A stretch of 45,874 nt of DNA from Anaerolineae bacterium. Lineage in GTDB: Bacteria > Chloroflexota > Anaerolineae > Anaerolineales > Villigracilaceae. How positions within the stretch are numbered: position 1 is the stretch's first letter; every line of letters begins with the position of its first letter. The notes below the pieces were generated by a model that was given only the letters and a program-made list of their open reading frames with translations, ran no database searches and was not told the DNA's origin. This document shows, in pieces, positions 8,349-16,246 of the stretch. The stretch is taken from the NCBI GenBank assembly GCA_018645405.1, contig JABGOQ010000069.1:1-45874 (forward strand). The letters are read 5' to 3'. Made by a program: the position numbers and the translations under genes.

Positions 8349-9893
8349 TCAACTCTCCAAATAATCCAACTCCCCACTATTAATCAACTTCTTCACCGCA
8401 GAAATATACTCATACAAAATAGTATCTTTCTCAATAAAAGGCACTTCTTCTCTAATGCGGGCATAAATCGGCGCAGTGCCTTCCCCGAGATTTGCCTCCG
8501 CGCCAACTTCATCCTTGCGGAAATCAATTCCTTGCGCGGCAGCCATTAATTCGGTGGCTAGGATATGGGTCACGTTTTCCGCAATCTGACGCAGATTTAG
8601 CGCGGCGGTCAAGCCCATGCTGACATGATCTTCGACATTTGCCGAAGTGGGGATATTGTCCACACTCGAAGGATGCGCCAAGACTTTATTTTCTGTGGCG
8701 AGAGCCGCTGCCGTATATTGGGTGAGCATAAATCCCGAATTTAAGCCGCCATTTTTCGTGAGAAAGGCGGGTAAAGTCTGAGCGTTACTGCAATCATCGG
8801 TCAGGCGCATAATCCGTCGCTCGGAGATATTACCTAGTTCTGTGATAGCAATTGCCAAATAATCCATTGAGATTGCGAGTGGCTCGCCGTGGAAATTTCC
8901 GCCTGAAATTACGTCAATTTTTTCGCCATCAATGAAAATGAGCGGATTATCTGTGACCGAATTCAACTCGATTTCCATCACCCAGCGCGTGTAAGCAACT
9001 GCGTCTCGCGCCGCGCCGTGAACTTGGGGAATACAGCGCAAAGTATAGGCATCTTGCACATTGGCGGGATCATAATCGCGTGTAAATTCGCTCCCTTTAA
9101 GCAAATTCCGCATATTTTTTGCAGTCTCAATTTGACGGGGAAAAGGACGCAGGTTATGAATTCGCTCATCGAAAGCGAGCGGGGTTCCGTTCAACGCTTC
9201 CAAACTCAGCGCGCCAGCCACATCTACAATTCCGCTCAAACGCTCCGATTTATGCACCAAAAGTGTCCCCAACGCGCACATGACCGAAGTCCCGTTGGTG
9301 AGAGCAAGCCCCTCTTTGGCTGCCAAGTCCACTGGCTGCAACCCAGCCGACTTAAGAGCGTCCGCGCCGCTCATCATCCGCCCGTCAAACTCTGCTTCTC
9401 CCATCCCGATCATCACCAACGCCATATGCGCCAGCGGAGCCAGATCGCCACTTGCGCCCAGCGATCCTTTTTCGGGGATGGCTGGGTGGATGCCCGCGTT
9501 CAACATATCCAGCAAAAATTGCAAAGTGGAGAGCCGAATACCAGAGTGCCCCCGCGCCAGCGTATTTGCGCGGATGAGCATAATTGCGCGCGTGGTGGGG
9601 GTGTCGTAGAGAGCGCCCGTGCCAACCGCGTGGCTCATGACGATATTTTTCTGCAAGGTTTTCACATCTTCAAGGGGGATGACTTTATCCTTAAACGCGC
9701 CAAATCCCGTTGTGATTCCGTAAGCCACTTCGCCGCGCTCAAGCAGGATTTGGACGGCATCTGCCGCGTTTTGAACTTGCTTCTGTGAATCAGCTTTGAT
9801 TATGACTTTGGGCAGATTCGCTTCGCCATACGCCACTTCAACAACCTGCTCGATGGTGAGAGATTGCCCGTCTAATAATATTGTTTTTGTCAT
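8349..9893 (-). CDS. hutH: histidine ammonia-lyase
   Basis: A 514-aa histidase that eliminates ammonia from L-histidine to give urocanate. The MIO-forming Ala147-Ser148-Gly149 triad lies in GSLGASGDLAPLAHM, and the catalytic Tyr58 lies in EVAYGITTGFG. Length and full-span similarity fit HutH better than phenylalanine or tyrosine ammonia-lyases, although the MIO family shares these motifs. The start at 9893 is chosen because GAGG precedes it and family homology begins at MTKTILLDG; an upstream in-frame ATG at 9935 falls in a repeat. hutU and hutI are absent from this window; ftcD (last step) lies 2.7 kb downstream on the same strand. Confidence 0.93.
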   Translation of the reverse strand: MTKTILLDGQSLTIEQVVEVAYGEANLPKVIIKADSQKQVQNAADAVQILLERGEVAYGITTGFGAFKDKVIPLEDVKTLQKNIVMSHAVGTGALYDTPTTRAIMLIRANTLARGHSGIRLSTLQFLLDMLNAGIHPAIPEKGSLGASGDLAPLAHMALVMIGMGEAEFDGRMMSGADALKSAGLQPVDLAAKEGLALTNGTSVMCALGTLLVHKSERLSGIVDVAGALSLEALNGTPLAFDERIHNLRPFPRQIETAKNMRNLLKGSEFTRDYDPANVQDAYTLRCIPQVHGAARDAVAYTRWVMEIELNSVTDNPLIFIDGEKIDVISGGNFHGEPLAISMDYLAIAITELGNISERRIMRLTDDCSNAQTLPAFLTKNGGLNSGFMLTQYTAAALATENKVLAHPSSVDNIPTSANVEDHVSMGLTAALNLRQIAENVTHILATELMAAAQGIDFRKDEVGAEANLGEGTAPIYARIREEVPFIEKDTILYEYISAVKKLINSGELDYLES

Positions 9894-9921
9894 TTTTTGC
9901 CTCGGAGTTTTAGTATTTTCT

Positions 9922-10091
9922 ACCACGAAGAGCACAAAGATTCACAAAGAAAAACGATGTCGTCATTGCGAAGCGGCACTATCGCTGAAGCAATCTCCCG
10001 CCCATAATTAGCGGGAGATTGCTTCGCAAAAAAACGCTCGCAATGACATAAAACATTATTCCTTCGTGCTTCTTCGTGTCCTTCGTGGTTA
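9922..10091. repeat. ~170-bp nested palindromic element, copy 1
   Basis: Outer arms ACCACGAAG.AGCACAAAG and CTTCGTGTCCTTCGTGGT are inverted. The inner arms are an inverted pair of the GTCATTGCGAAGC / GAAGCAATCTCCCG type. The same composite structure recurs at 10407-10582 in the same order, so the two copies bracket the cytochrome-b5-like gene. Confidence 0.8.
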
Positions 10092-10149
10092 GATTTTCAG
10101 GATGCCGTAATTATCCCACATCCCCAGAGTAGCGTGCTAAAATACCTCC

Positions 10150-10398
10150 ATGAAAATCCCCGGCAAAACTATCACCCTCCCCCAACTCATGCGCCACAAC
10201 GGCGATGACGAAGACGAAAAATGGATTGCCTACGATGGCATCATCTACGACGTGAGCGAATGTCCCAACTGGCGCAAAGAGATGCACCGCAATCTGCATT
10301 TCCCCGGCATCGACCTAAGCGGCGAACTCGAAGATGCTCCTCATGCAGACGATGTTTTTACACGTCCCTGTGTGAAGGTTGTGGGAAAATTGGTCTGA
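10150..10398 (+). CDS. small cytochrome b5-like heme-binding protein
   Basis: An 82-aa protein resembling the short 'predicted heme/steroid-binding' cytochrome-b5-like proteins. It opens with a beta-rich segment (WIAYDGIIYDVSE), followed by HRNLHFPGIDL, where a histidine would match the HPGG ligand of cytochrome b5, and APHADDVF, where His would be the second axial ligand. There is no signal peptide or membrane anchor, so it should be cytosolic. No strong ribosome binding site is visible. The gene is exactly bracketed by two copies of a nested palindrome. Its partner is unknown; it lies next to the hydrogenase locus but on the opposite strand. Confidence 0.75.
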   Translation: MKIPGKTITLPQLMRHNGDDEDEKWIAYDGIIYDVSECPNWRKEMHRNLHFPGIDLSGELEDAPHADDVFTRPCVKVVGKLV

Positions 10399-10406
10399 AA
10401 AACACT

Positions 10407-10582
10407 TAACCACAAAGAACACAAAGTTTCACAAAGGAAAAACGATGTCATCATTGCGAAGCGTCACTATCGCTGAAGCAATCTCCCGATAATCATGGAG
10501 GGGGATTGCTTCGCAAAAAGACGCTCGCAATGACGTAAAAAAGGTTTTTCCTTCGTATTTCTTCGTGCTCTTCGTGGTTAAA
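10407..10582. repeat. ~175-bp nested palindromic element, copy 2
   Basis: Same architecture as 9922-10091: outer CACAAAG/CTTCGTG inverted arms, then an inner inverted pair TCATTGCGAAGC...GAAGCAATCTCCCG and GATTGCTTCGC...GCTCGCAATGAC. The loops differ between copies while the arms are conserved. Confidence 0.8.
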
Positions 10583-10589
10583 TTTCTCT

Positions 10590-11060
10590 CTAAATATACT
10601 GAAGAACTATCTCATCAAGTTTAGCAACTGCGTTCGGGATACTTTCCCTCACCTCAGCACTAATAGAGCTCCCCACATCCAAGATTAGGGCTTCAATGCC
10701 GATAATAATCAGGTTTTCAGGAATAGCCTCAGGGTTAGCAAGCCGCCCCAAAGCCAGCGTCTCCGCGACCCCGAATCCATGCACAGAACCAGAGCCTGCC
10801 CCAAAAGAGACCAACTGCTCCGCGCCAGCAACGTGGATTGTCCCCGCTTCTGCACCGCTTTGAACAGCATCCACTAAAATAGCGGTATCTGCGTCTTCAA
10901 ATAAGCCGAGTAATTCTAATCCCGGCAAAGGGCTAATTTTCACTTGAAGTTTTTCGGCTTTTTGGGGGTATCTCTCCTCCCACGCCAAAACAACTTCGGG
11001 ACCAACAGCATCATCTCCCCTAAATTTTTGTCCGATGCCGATGATGATAATTTTATTCAT
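10590..11060 (-). CDS. NiFe-hydrogenase maturation endopeptidase (HycI/HoxW-like)
   Basis: A 156-aa member of peptidase family M52, which clips the C-terminal tail of the NiFe-hydrogenase large subunit after nickel insertion. The family signature GIGQKFRGDDAVGPEV lies near residues 7-22 (Glu/Asp nickel ligand in RGDDAVG), with DAVQSGAEAGTIH near residue 75. Length fits (about 150-165 aa). It lies immediately downstream of hydA on the same strand, as expected for its substrate, whose tail after the last nickel-site motif is nine residues (FLTLDIERK). A heptamer array separates the two genes. Confidence 0.88.
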   Translation of the reverse strand: MNKIIIIGIGQKFRGDDAVGPEVVLAWEERYPQKAEKLQVKISPLPGLELLGLFEDADTAILVDAVQSGAEAGTIHVAGAEQLVSFGAGSGSVHGFGVAETLALGRLANPEAIPENLIIIGIEALILDVGSSISAEVRESIPNAVAKLDEIVLQYI

Positions 11061-11068
11061 GAGGATAA

Positions 11069-11125
11069 GACTTTAGACCTCAGACATCAGATCTCAGCTT
11101 TTTTGAAAAGGCTAAAGTCTAAAGT
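11069..11125. repeat. heptanucleotide inverted array (hydA-protease gap)
   Basis: Four units (gacttta, gacctca, gacatca, gatctca; 11069-11096) are followed after a short spacer by two inverted units (taaagtc twice; ~11113-11126). The end of the array touches the hydA stop codon region. Confidence 0.7.
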
Positions 11126-12412
11126 CTATTTTCGCTCAATATCTAAGGTCAAAAAGTGCGTGGCGCAAGAGATGCAAGGATCATAAGAACGAATCAAATG
11201 CTCACAATCCAACGTAGCTTCTGCGTGCTCTTTATCAATCACTTGCGGAATAAGCTGCCGCAAATCTTCTTCAACACGCGCCAAATTTTGAGCAGTGGGC
11301 GGGATAATATGCGCAGTTTTGATGAAACCTTTCTCGTCCACTTCGTAATCATGATAGAGCAATCCGCGTGGGGCTTCGGTGGCGGCATAGCCCTGACCAA
11401 CTTTCAAATCTAACTCAACGTGGCTCTTCCCTTCAGGCGCATAGTTTTCGACAATCTCAATTGCCAATTCATAAGATTGAACCAACTCTACCGCCCGTGC
11501 AATTAGAGCTTTGTAAGGGTTCGTAATCGGGAATTCGAGTTTCAGCTCTTCCACAATCGCTTTTGCTTGCGGACTCAATTTTTCATGATTAAGATTCAAC
11601 CTCGCCAAAGGACCGACCAAATAAGGGTCGCCGCTGGCATTTGAGCTGTGTAATGCGTTTGAGTGTCGAATATGTTTTTCGGGGTACACAGATAAAAATT
11701 CTTCTACAGGGATTGTGCCCGTTTTACTCGAGAGCACATCACCACCAATAACCGCATATTCATCGGGCAGAGTCAACGCTACGAACTCATAATCTACGTC
11801 CATTTCTGGATAAGGCAAAGTGATTGCCCAACGCGCGGTCTCTTTTGATGCTTCCAATCCCCAGCGTAAATCGGGCAATAAATCTTTTAACTTTTCTACT
11901 TTGGGGAAACGGTAAAATCCGCCCACGCAACTACTCACAGGGTGAACAGAACGCCCGCCAATGGTGCGCAGTATTTCATTGCCAATTTTCTTCAAACGCA
12001 ACGCGGTTTTTACAACATCTGGCGCAACAGCCGCCAAAGAGAGCGCGCTCTCGTGTCCCAGCAAATCGGGAGCCTGCAACATATAAATATGTAAAGCGTG
12101 GCTTTCAATATATTCGCCGCAATAAAGTAAACGCCGCAATTTTCGAATGCTGGGCGTAATCTTTGCCCCCACTGCATTCTCTAGCGCGTAAACCGAACTC
12201 ATTTGATACGCCACGGGGCAAATACCGCAAATTCTGGCGGTAATATCGGGCACTTCTTGCAAATAACGTCCCTGCAAAAAGCCTTCAAAAAAGCGGGGTG
12301 GCTCATAAATATCTAAACGCAATTCGCTAATGCTATCGCCGTCTAATGCGATATACAACCCGCCTTCACCTTCAACACGTGCCAAAGCATCAACTTGGAT
12401 TTTTTCATACAT
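11126..12412 (-). CDS. hydA: group 3b NiFe hydrogenase, large (alpha) subunit
   Basis: A 428-aa large subunit carrying the NiFe site for reversible H2 activation. The N-terminus has RVEGEGGL; the L1 motif RICGICPVAYQ lies near residue 60 and the C-terminal L2 motif DPCISCATHF has Cys413, Cys416 and His419. The tail beyond His419 (nine residues) would be removed by the neighbouring protease. The usual His that ends L1 (CxxCxxxH) is a Tyr here. The gene content of the operon (FeS beta, FAD gamma, small delta, large alpha) identifies group 3b NAD(P)-linked bidirectional hydrogenase (sulfhydrogenase type). It is separated from hydD by 266 bases of repeats. Confidence 0.92.
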   Translation of the reverse strand: MYEKIQVDALARVEGEGGLYIALDGDSISELRLDIYEPPRFFEGFLQGRYLQEVPDITARICGICPVAYQMSSVYALENAVGAKITPSIRKLRRLLYCGEYIESHALHIYMLQAPDLLGHESALSLAAVAPDVVKTALRLKKIGNEILRTIGGRSVHPVSSCVGGFYRFPKVEKLKDLLPDLRWGLEASKETARWAITLPYPEMDVDYEFVALTLPDEYAVIGGDVLSSKTGTIPVEEFLSVYPEKHIRHSNALHSSNASGDPYLVGPLARLNLNHEKLSPQAKAIVEELKLEFPITNPYKALIARAVELVQSYELAIEIVENYAPEGKSHVELDLKVGQGYAATEAPRGLLYHDYEVDEKGFIKTAHIIPPTAQNLARVEEDLRQLIPQVIDKEHAEATLDCEHLIRSYDPCISCATHFLTLDIERK

Positions 12413-12437
12413 AGTAGATTTCCTTATTTCTGATGGT

Positions 12438-12470
12438 AAACCTGACAGGTCTTGGAGACCTCTCAGGTTT
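12438..12470. repeat. hairpin in the hydD-hydA gap
   Basis: Fifteen-base arms (aaacctgacaggtct, agacctctcaggttt; one mismatch) around TGG. There is no T-tract on the minus strand, so it is more likely a repeat or processing site than a strong terminator. Confidence 0.55.
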
Positions 12471-12489
12471 CAATCTTTTTTTGGATAAA

Positions 12490-12682
12490 GTACCGCGCCG
12501 CGCGTGACCTAAACTTGCGTGCCGCTGGTCGACACCTTCGTGGCGTGGACATTTTTCTGCCCTTTGTAACGCGACATTTATGTCGCGTTACGGAAGACAG
12601 GTCATCTGCTCACGCCGAGAATCTGTTCGGGAAACAACACCCAAACCCAAATCAAGTGCGTATCGGCTTCACATCCAATTAA
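12490..12682 (-). repeat. dispersed repeat abutting the hydD stop codon (copy B), with inserted palindrome
   Basis: The most complete copy of the element also seen at 2466-2551 and 7139-7310. It contains a perfect palindrome, taacgcgacat/atgtcgcgtta (12567-12577 with 12580-12590). That palindrome interrupts the alignment with copy C, so it looks like a later insertion. Confidence 0.6.
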
Positions 12683-13449
12683 TCTTTTAATTTGCTGGCG
12701 GCTTCGTGAAAAGCGGGGGCAAAATTGCTGATATTGTTAAAAAGTCGCTCTGTTTCGCCGGGATAACGCTCAATATCTGTTAAGATGTCGCTGAGCGAAT
12801 CGGTATTGGCTCCATCTTGGGGACCAAAACATCCGTAGCAACCACGTCCCATTGTGGGACAGACTGCGCCGCATCCCGCACGAGTGGCGGGACCAATACA
12901 AGGCGTACCTTCGGCAACCAAAACGCAGATGGTCCCAGCTTGCTTACATTCCATGCAAACGCTACTTTGCAGGAGCACAGGGCGGCGATTTTGGAGCAGG
13001 GCAACGATGACTTCGAGCAATTGCTTTTTGTCTACGGGACAACCCCATAACTCCATATCTACATCTACATAATCAGAAATCGGGGATGCCGTTTTGAGAT
13101 AACTGAGATATTCGGGGTTGGGATAAACGATATTGGCGTACTCATCAGCATCGGCGACATTGCGGAGTGCTTGAATACCGCCAGCGGTGGCACACGTGCC
13201 AATTGAGATAAGAATTTTCGATTCATCGCGGATTTTTTTGATGCGTTCAATTTCATGCTCTGTTGTTACGGAACCTTCGACCATCGAAATCGTATAAGGA
13301 CCGGGGCGCGTGGCTCTGGTTGCCTCAAGAAAATAGGCGATGTCTATAACTTCGGCTAAATCTAGAATTTCATCTTCCATATTCAGGATTTGTAGCTGGC
13401 ATCCATCGCAGGAGGAGAATTTGTGTACGGCTAAAGTGGGGCGTGTCAT
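12679..13449 (-). CDS. hydD: group 3b NiFe hydrogenase, small (delta) subunit
   Basis: A 256-aa electron-transfer subunit binding three FeS clusters. The proximal cluster Cys are in SSCDGCQLQIL near residue 12, IGTCATAGG near residue 82 and GCPVDKKQL. Further cysteine motifs follow in CMECKQAGTIC and the C-terminal GCGAVCPTMGRGCYGCFG. It passes electrons from the NiFe site in HydA towards the FAD/FeS subunits HydG and HydB. The start codon overlaps the hydG stop (TAATG), indicating coupling. It has no twin-arginine signal, so the enzyme is cytosolic. Confidence 0.92.
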   Translation of the reverse strand: MTRPTLAVHKFSSCDGCQLQILNMEDEILDLAEVIDIAYFLEATRATRPGPYTISMVEGSVTTEHEIERIKKIRDESKILISIGTCATAGGIQALRNVADADEYANIVYPNPEYLSYLKTASPISDYVDVDMELWGCPVDKKQLLEVIVALLQNRRPVLLQSSVCMECKQAGTICVLVAEGTPCIGPATRAGCGAVCPTMGRGCYGCFGPQDGANTDSLSDILTDIERYPGETERLFNNISNFAPAFHEAASKLKD

Positions 13450-14312
13450 TAGTATTCCTCCACGTTGAAGAAATCTTCGAGTTGGTCAAAGCGGAAAACG
13501 GGACCATCTTTGCAGATGAAGTGGGGTCCTAACTGGCAATGCCCGCAAGAGCCTTGTCCGCATTTCATATTGCGTTCGAGAGATACATAAAGATGATCGG
13601 GAGGAACGCGGCGAGCTAAGCCTTCAAAAATCACAAAGCGAATCATGATTTCAGGTCCACAGGTTAGCACTACAGAATTTGGGGCATCCATGCGATAACG
13701 ATAAAAGAGCATTGGCACAACGCCAACAGAACCTTTCCAGGTATCGTCTGCGCGGTCTACAGTTGTGACAACGTGAACATCTTGCTTTTCCCATTCTTCA
13801 TATTCATTTGTGTAGAGCAAATCAGCGGGGGTGCGAGAGCCATATAAAATATGGATTTGTCCATAGCGTTCGCGATTATTAAGAATGTGATAAATTGCAG
13901 GGCGCAGGGGGGCTAAGCCAATCCCGCCACTGGCGATGGTAATATCGTGTCCTTCGATTTCATCCATAGGCCACGGAGTACCAAAAGGTCCTCGGATCCC
14001 CATTTCATCTCCTACTTTTAAGCGGCTAATTGCGTTCGTAACATTCCCAACAAAGCGAATTGTATGCCCAAAGCGAGAACGGTCTGCTGCATCAGACGAA
14101 ATTGAGATTGCCGCCTCCCCATAACCAGGGAGATAAAGCATATTAAATTGACCGGGCAAGAAAGAATAGGTTTTGGCTAAGTCTTCGTCTTTGAATTTCA
14201 GCCAATAAGTTGAAACACCTTCGGCTTCTTGAACAATTTCTGTTATTTCTGCCCAATAAGGTGTCATAGGCTGTGCTTCATCTACTGCGGAGGGTTTTAT
14301 TAATGTTGTCAT
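13449..14312 (-). CDS. hydG: group 3b NiFe hydrogenase, FAD/NAD(P)-binding (gamma) subunit
   Basis: A 287-aa ferredoxin-NADP reductase-like diaphorase subunit. The FAD domain spans ~1-110 (YWLKFKD; FLPGQFNMLYLPGYGEA). The NAD(P) Rossmann part begins at IASGGIGLAPLRP near residue 130. A C-terminal [2Fe-2S] site follows: MKCGQGSCGHCQLG and a further Cys in HFICKDGP. It exchanges electrons between NAD(P)(H) and the hydrogenase core. The first four bases overlap the hydB stop (ATGA), and it ends in an overlap with hydD. Similar HydG/SudA-type subunits accompany group 3b and 3c hydrogenases. Confidence 0.92.
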   Translation of the reverse strand: MTTLIKPSAVDEAQPMTPYWAEITEIVQEAEGVSTYWLKFKDEDLAKTYSFLPGQFNMLYLPGYGEAAISISSDAADRSRFGHTIRFVGNVTNAISRLKVGDEMGIRGPFGTPWPMDEIEGHDITIASGGIGLAPLRPAIYHILNNRERYGQIHILYGSRTPADLLYTNEYEEWEKQDVHVVTTVDRADDTWKGSVGVVPMLFYRYRMDAPNSVVLTCGPEIMIRFVIFEGLARRVPPDHLYVSLERNMKCGQGSCGHCQLGPHFICKDGPVFRFDQLEDFFNVEEY

Positions 14313-15433
14313 GACTTCTTTTCCTCTCTAAAGAGCGGAATTTCTTCGGTTAGATCAATGCCGACTGGACACCAAACAATACATCTGCCACAGCCAACAC
14401 AGCCCAATGTTCCATATTGCTCTTTCCATGTGCCGAGTTTATGCGTAAGCCATTGTCTATAACGAGTGTTAATGGTTGGGCGGGTATTCCCACCTGCATA
14501 ATATGAATATCCGGGATTGAAGCAAGAATCCCAGACGCGTTCGCGTTTGGTTTCTTTGCCAAGTAAATCGCTGGTATCCACTGTGTCCCAGCAAAAACAA
14601 GTTGGGCAAACTTGAGTGCAATTCCCACACGATAAGCAGCGTTCAGCAATTTCCTGCCAATGGCTATGAGTGAGATTTTTGGTCATCAATTCAGAGAGAT
14701 CGCTGGTGTCTAATTCGCGTTTAATTTCCTTCTCTGCACGCTCCAATCCTTTTTGAGCAGTTTGCAATAAAAAGGCACTTGAAGCTTCAAGGGGTAACCC
14801 TTGTAAAACCAAACGTCCTATTTCAGAGCCGATCTCGAGCAAAAAGACATCGTCTAGTTCTGTGAGAGAAATATCAAATCCGGGGGAGGCTTTTGGACCT
14901 GTTTTGAGTGATGTACAAAAACAAGTTTTTGCGGGGTGTAAACAATTCACTGCCAAAACAAATAAATTTTGGCGGCGTTTTGCGTAAGTCGGGTCTGTGA
15001 AATCTTCGCGCATGAAAATCCCATCCTGAATTTGGATGGCACTCAATTCGCATCCACGCACGCCGATAAAGGCATATTTGGGCTGCTCGACATCAGGGAG
15101 TTCTGTATTCCATCCATCGCCGTTCTTGCGTAAAGTAAATAACTCTTGCCGAGATGGGAAGAGAAATTGCTTCCAAGAATGTGCGCCAGGAATATAATCA
15201 AAATAGCGATCATGATTTACTTTTTTTAGACGAAATTCTCCCGCTTTTTGCTCCGAAATATAACCCTGAGGCAAATCGGCTAAGGCAGAGATAGGCTCAT
15301 AAACCAGCGTGTCATGATCCACTTTTGCGCCCAAAGTTTCAAATCCTTTTTCTTTGAGCCGCACCAGCAAATTATCAAATTCAGCTTTGGGTAGCGCATA
15401 GGTGCTACCTATTTCAAGTTTTTCTTCGCTCAT
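14309..15433 (-). CDS. hydB: group 3b NiFe hydrogenase, 4Fe-4S (beta) subunit
   Basis: A 374-aa iron-sulfur subunit. Two C-terminal [4Fe-4S] ferredoxin motifs are visible: CLSCGNCTQVCPTCFCWD near residue 255 and CVGCGRCIVWCPVGID near residue 345. A cysteine-containing segment (NCLHPAKTCFC) near residue 160 is typical of the HydB/AsrA family. It links the HydG diaphorase with HydD, or with ferredoxin or sulfur acceptors. It is the first structural gene of the hydBGDA operon and overlaps hydG by four bases. A CACAAAG repeat separates it from the upstream cyclic-nucleotide-binding gene. Confidence 0.9.
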   Translation of the reverse strand: MSEEKLEIGSTYALPKAEFDNLLVRLKEKGFETLGAKVDHDTLVYEPISALADLPQGYISEQKAGEFRLKKVNHDRYFDYIPGAHSWKQFLFPSRQELFTLRKNGDGWNTELPDVEQPKYAFIGVRGCELSAIQIQDGIFMREDFTDPTYAKRRQNLFVLAVNCLHPAKTCFCTSLKTGPKASPGFDISLTELDDVFLLEIGSEIGRLVLQGLPLEASSAFLLQTAQKGLERAEKEIKRELDTSDLSELMTKNLTHSHWQEIAERCLSCGNCTQVCPTCFCWDTVDTSDLLGKETKRERVWDSCFNPGYSYYAGGNTRPTINTRYRQWLTHKLGTWKEQYGTLGCVGCGRCIVWCPVGIDLTEEIPLFREEKKS

Positions 15434-15449
15434 TTTTTAGTCCTTATCT

Positions 15450-15530
15450 CACCACAAAGGCACAGAGTACACAAAGTTTTTCTCTGTGCACACAAAGAAA
15501 AACTTCGTGCGCTTTGTGTCTTTGTGGTGC
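15450..15530. repeat. CACAAAG-type inverted repeat
   Basis: Degenerate units (accacaaag, cacagag, acacaaag) on the left and their inverse (ctttgtgtc, tttgtggtg) on the right, forming a hairpin between the cyclic-nucleotide-binding gene and hydB. Same family as the outer arms of the 9922 and 10407 elements. Confidence 0.65.
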
Positions 15531-15549
15531 ACAATTTCTAGTCGATTAC

Positions 15550-16023
15550 TTATTCCGGAGATGCAAACATATCTAGCAACTGCAAGCGCGTTACCATCAA
15601 ACGCCCTGCTACGATATTGGCAATACGCCGCATAATGAGATAACCAAATTCACAATCTTCATCACATTCTTGGCGCAAGGCACGGGAATCTATCCCGACC
15701 AAACGGCTGGGGATTACAGTCTGGGCCGAAGCGGTGCGTGTTCTAACGCCAGGCGTAACCGCAGACCACCCAATCAAATCCATTTTTTCGGCAGTAGAAA
15801 TGCGCAATCTCCCTTGGTGGGGAATAAAAATCTCTAAGGCTACACGGCCCTCGACCACAATATATAATCTATCTTGTCGGTCTCCCTCGCGAAACAACTC
15901 CGAGTTCTCAGGCAAATCGTGAACACTAGAAATTGCCACCATTTTTTCAAAATGCTCAGGGTTCAGTTCCCCAAACCACGGAATGGATTTCAATACTTCT
16001 CTCAGCTCATTTTTCTTAATCAT
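15550..16023 (-). CDS. cyclic nucleotide-binding domain protein without DNA-binding domain
   Basis: A 157-aa protein that is essentially one Crp-like cNMP-binding domain. LFREGDRQDRLYIVVEGRVALEI gives the beta-roll and the phosphate-binding cassette position corresponds to LIGWSAVTPGVRTRTASA. The ~40-residue tail (LMRRIANIVAGRLMVTRLQLLDMF) is a helix only; no winged helix follows, so it should not bind DNA as CRP does. I chose the ATG at 16023, preceded by GAGGAAAA, over 16071. It is upstream of hydB on the same strand, which suggests a ligand-responsive partner or regulator of the hydrogenase. The usual Arg of the PBC cassette is not obvious, so the ligand may not be cAMP. Confidence 0.82.
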   Translation of the reverse strand: MIKKNELREVLKSIPWFGELNPEHFEKMVAISSVHDLPENSELFREGDRQDRLYIVVEGRVALEIFIPHQGRLRISTAEKMDLIGWSAVTPGVRTRTASAQTVIPSRLVGIDSRALRQECDEDCEFGYLIMRRIANIVAGRLMVTRLQLLDMFASPE

Positions 16024-16063
16024 ATTTTCCTCGCGAATTAACCTATTATTAATACATCGTATT

Positions 16064-16079
16064 TGTAACATAATTCACA
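16064..16079. promoter_or_regulatory. CRP-like operator site 1
   Basis: TGTAA-CATAAT-TCACA fits the CRP/FNR-superfamily palindrome TGTGA-N6-TCACA with one mismatch. It lies about 40 bases upstream of the cyclic-nucleotide-binding gene and in the divergent intergenic region shared with fdhD. A motif-only call. Confidence 0.45.
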
Positions 16080-16088
16080 ATAGTGGTT

Positions 16089-16104
16089 AGTGAACTGTGT
16101 CACA
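16089..16104. promoter_or_regulatory. CRP-like operator site 2
   Basis: AGTGA-ACTGTG-TCACA matches TGTGA-N6-TCACA with one mismatch. It is centred 25 bases from site 1 in the same divergent region, which supports a real pair of operators. Confidence 0.5.
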
Positions 16105-16246
16105 AATAAAAAGGGAGTATTGTCATACGAATTTACCTTTATAAAATTCGTGCGCTAGCAAGCAAAAAAACTGTGTTCAACAAAGGATGTGTTATATTTC
16201 TAGTTACTCAAAAATATAAATAACGTCTCATTTATCGGTACAAATA

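Noticed and set aside
9018..9788. 256-codon plus-strand open frame
   Set aside because: Entirely antisense to hutH, which has full-length family support.
9922..10582. Insertion sequence or composite transposon
   Set aside because: No transposase gene or target-site duplication is visible; reported only as twin repeats.
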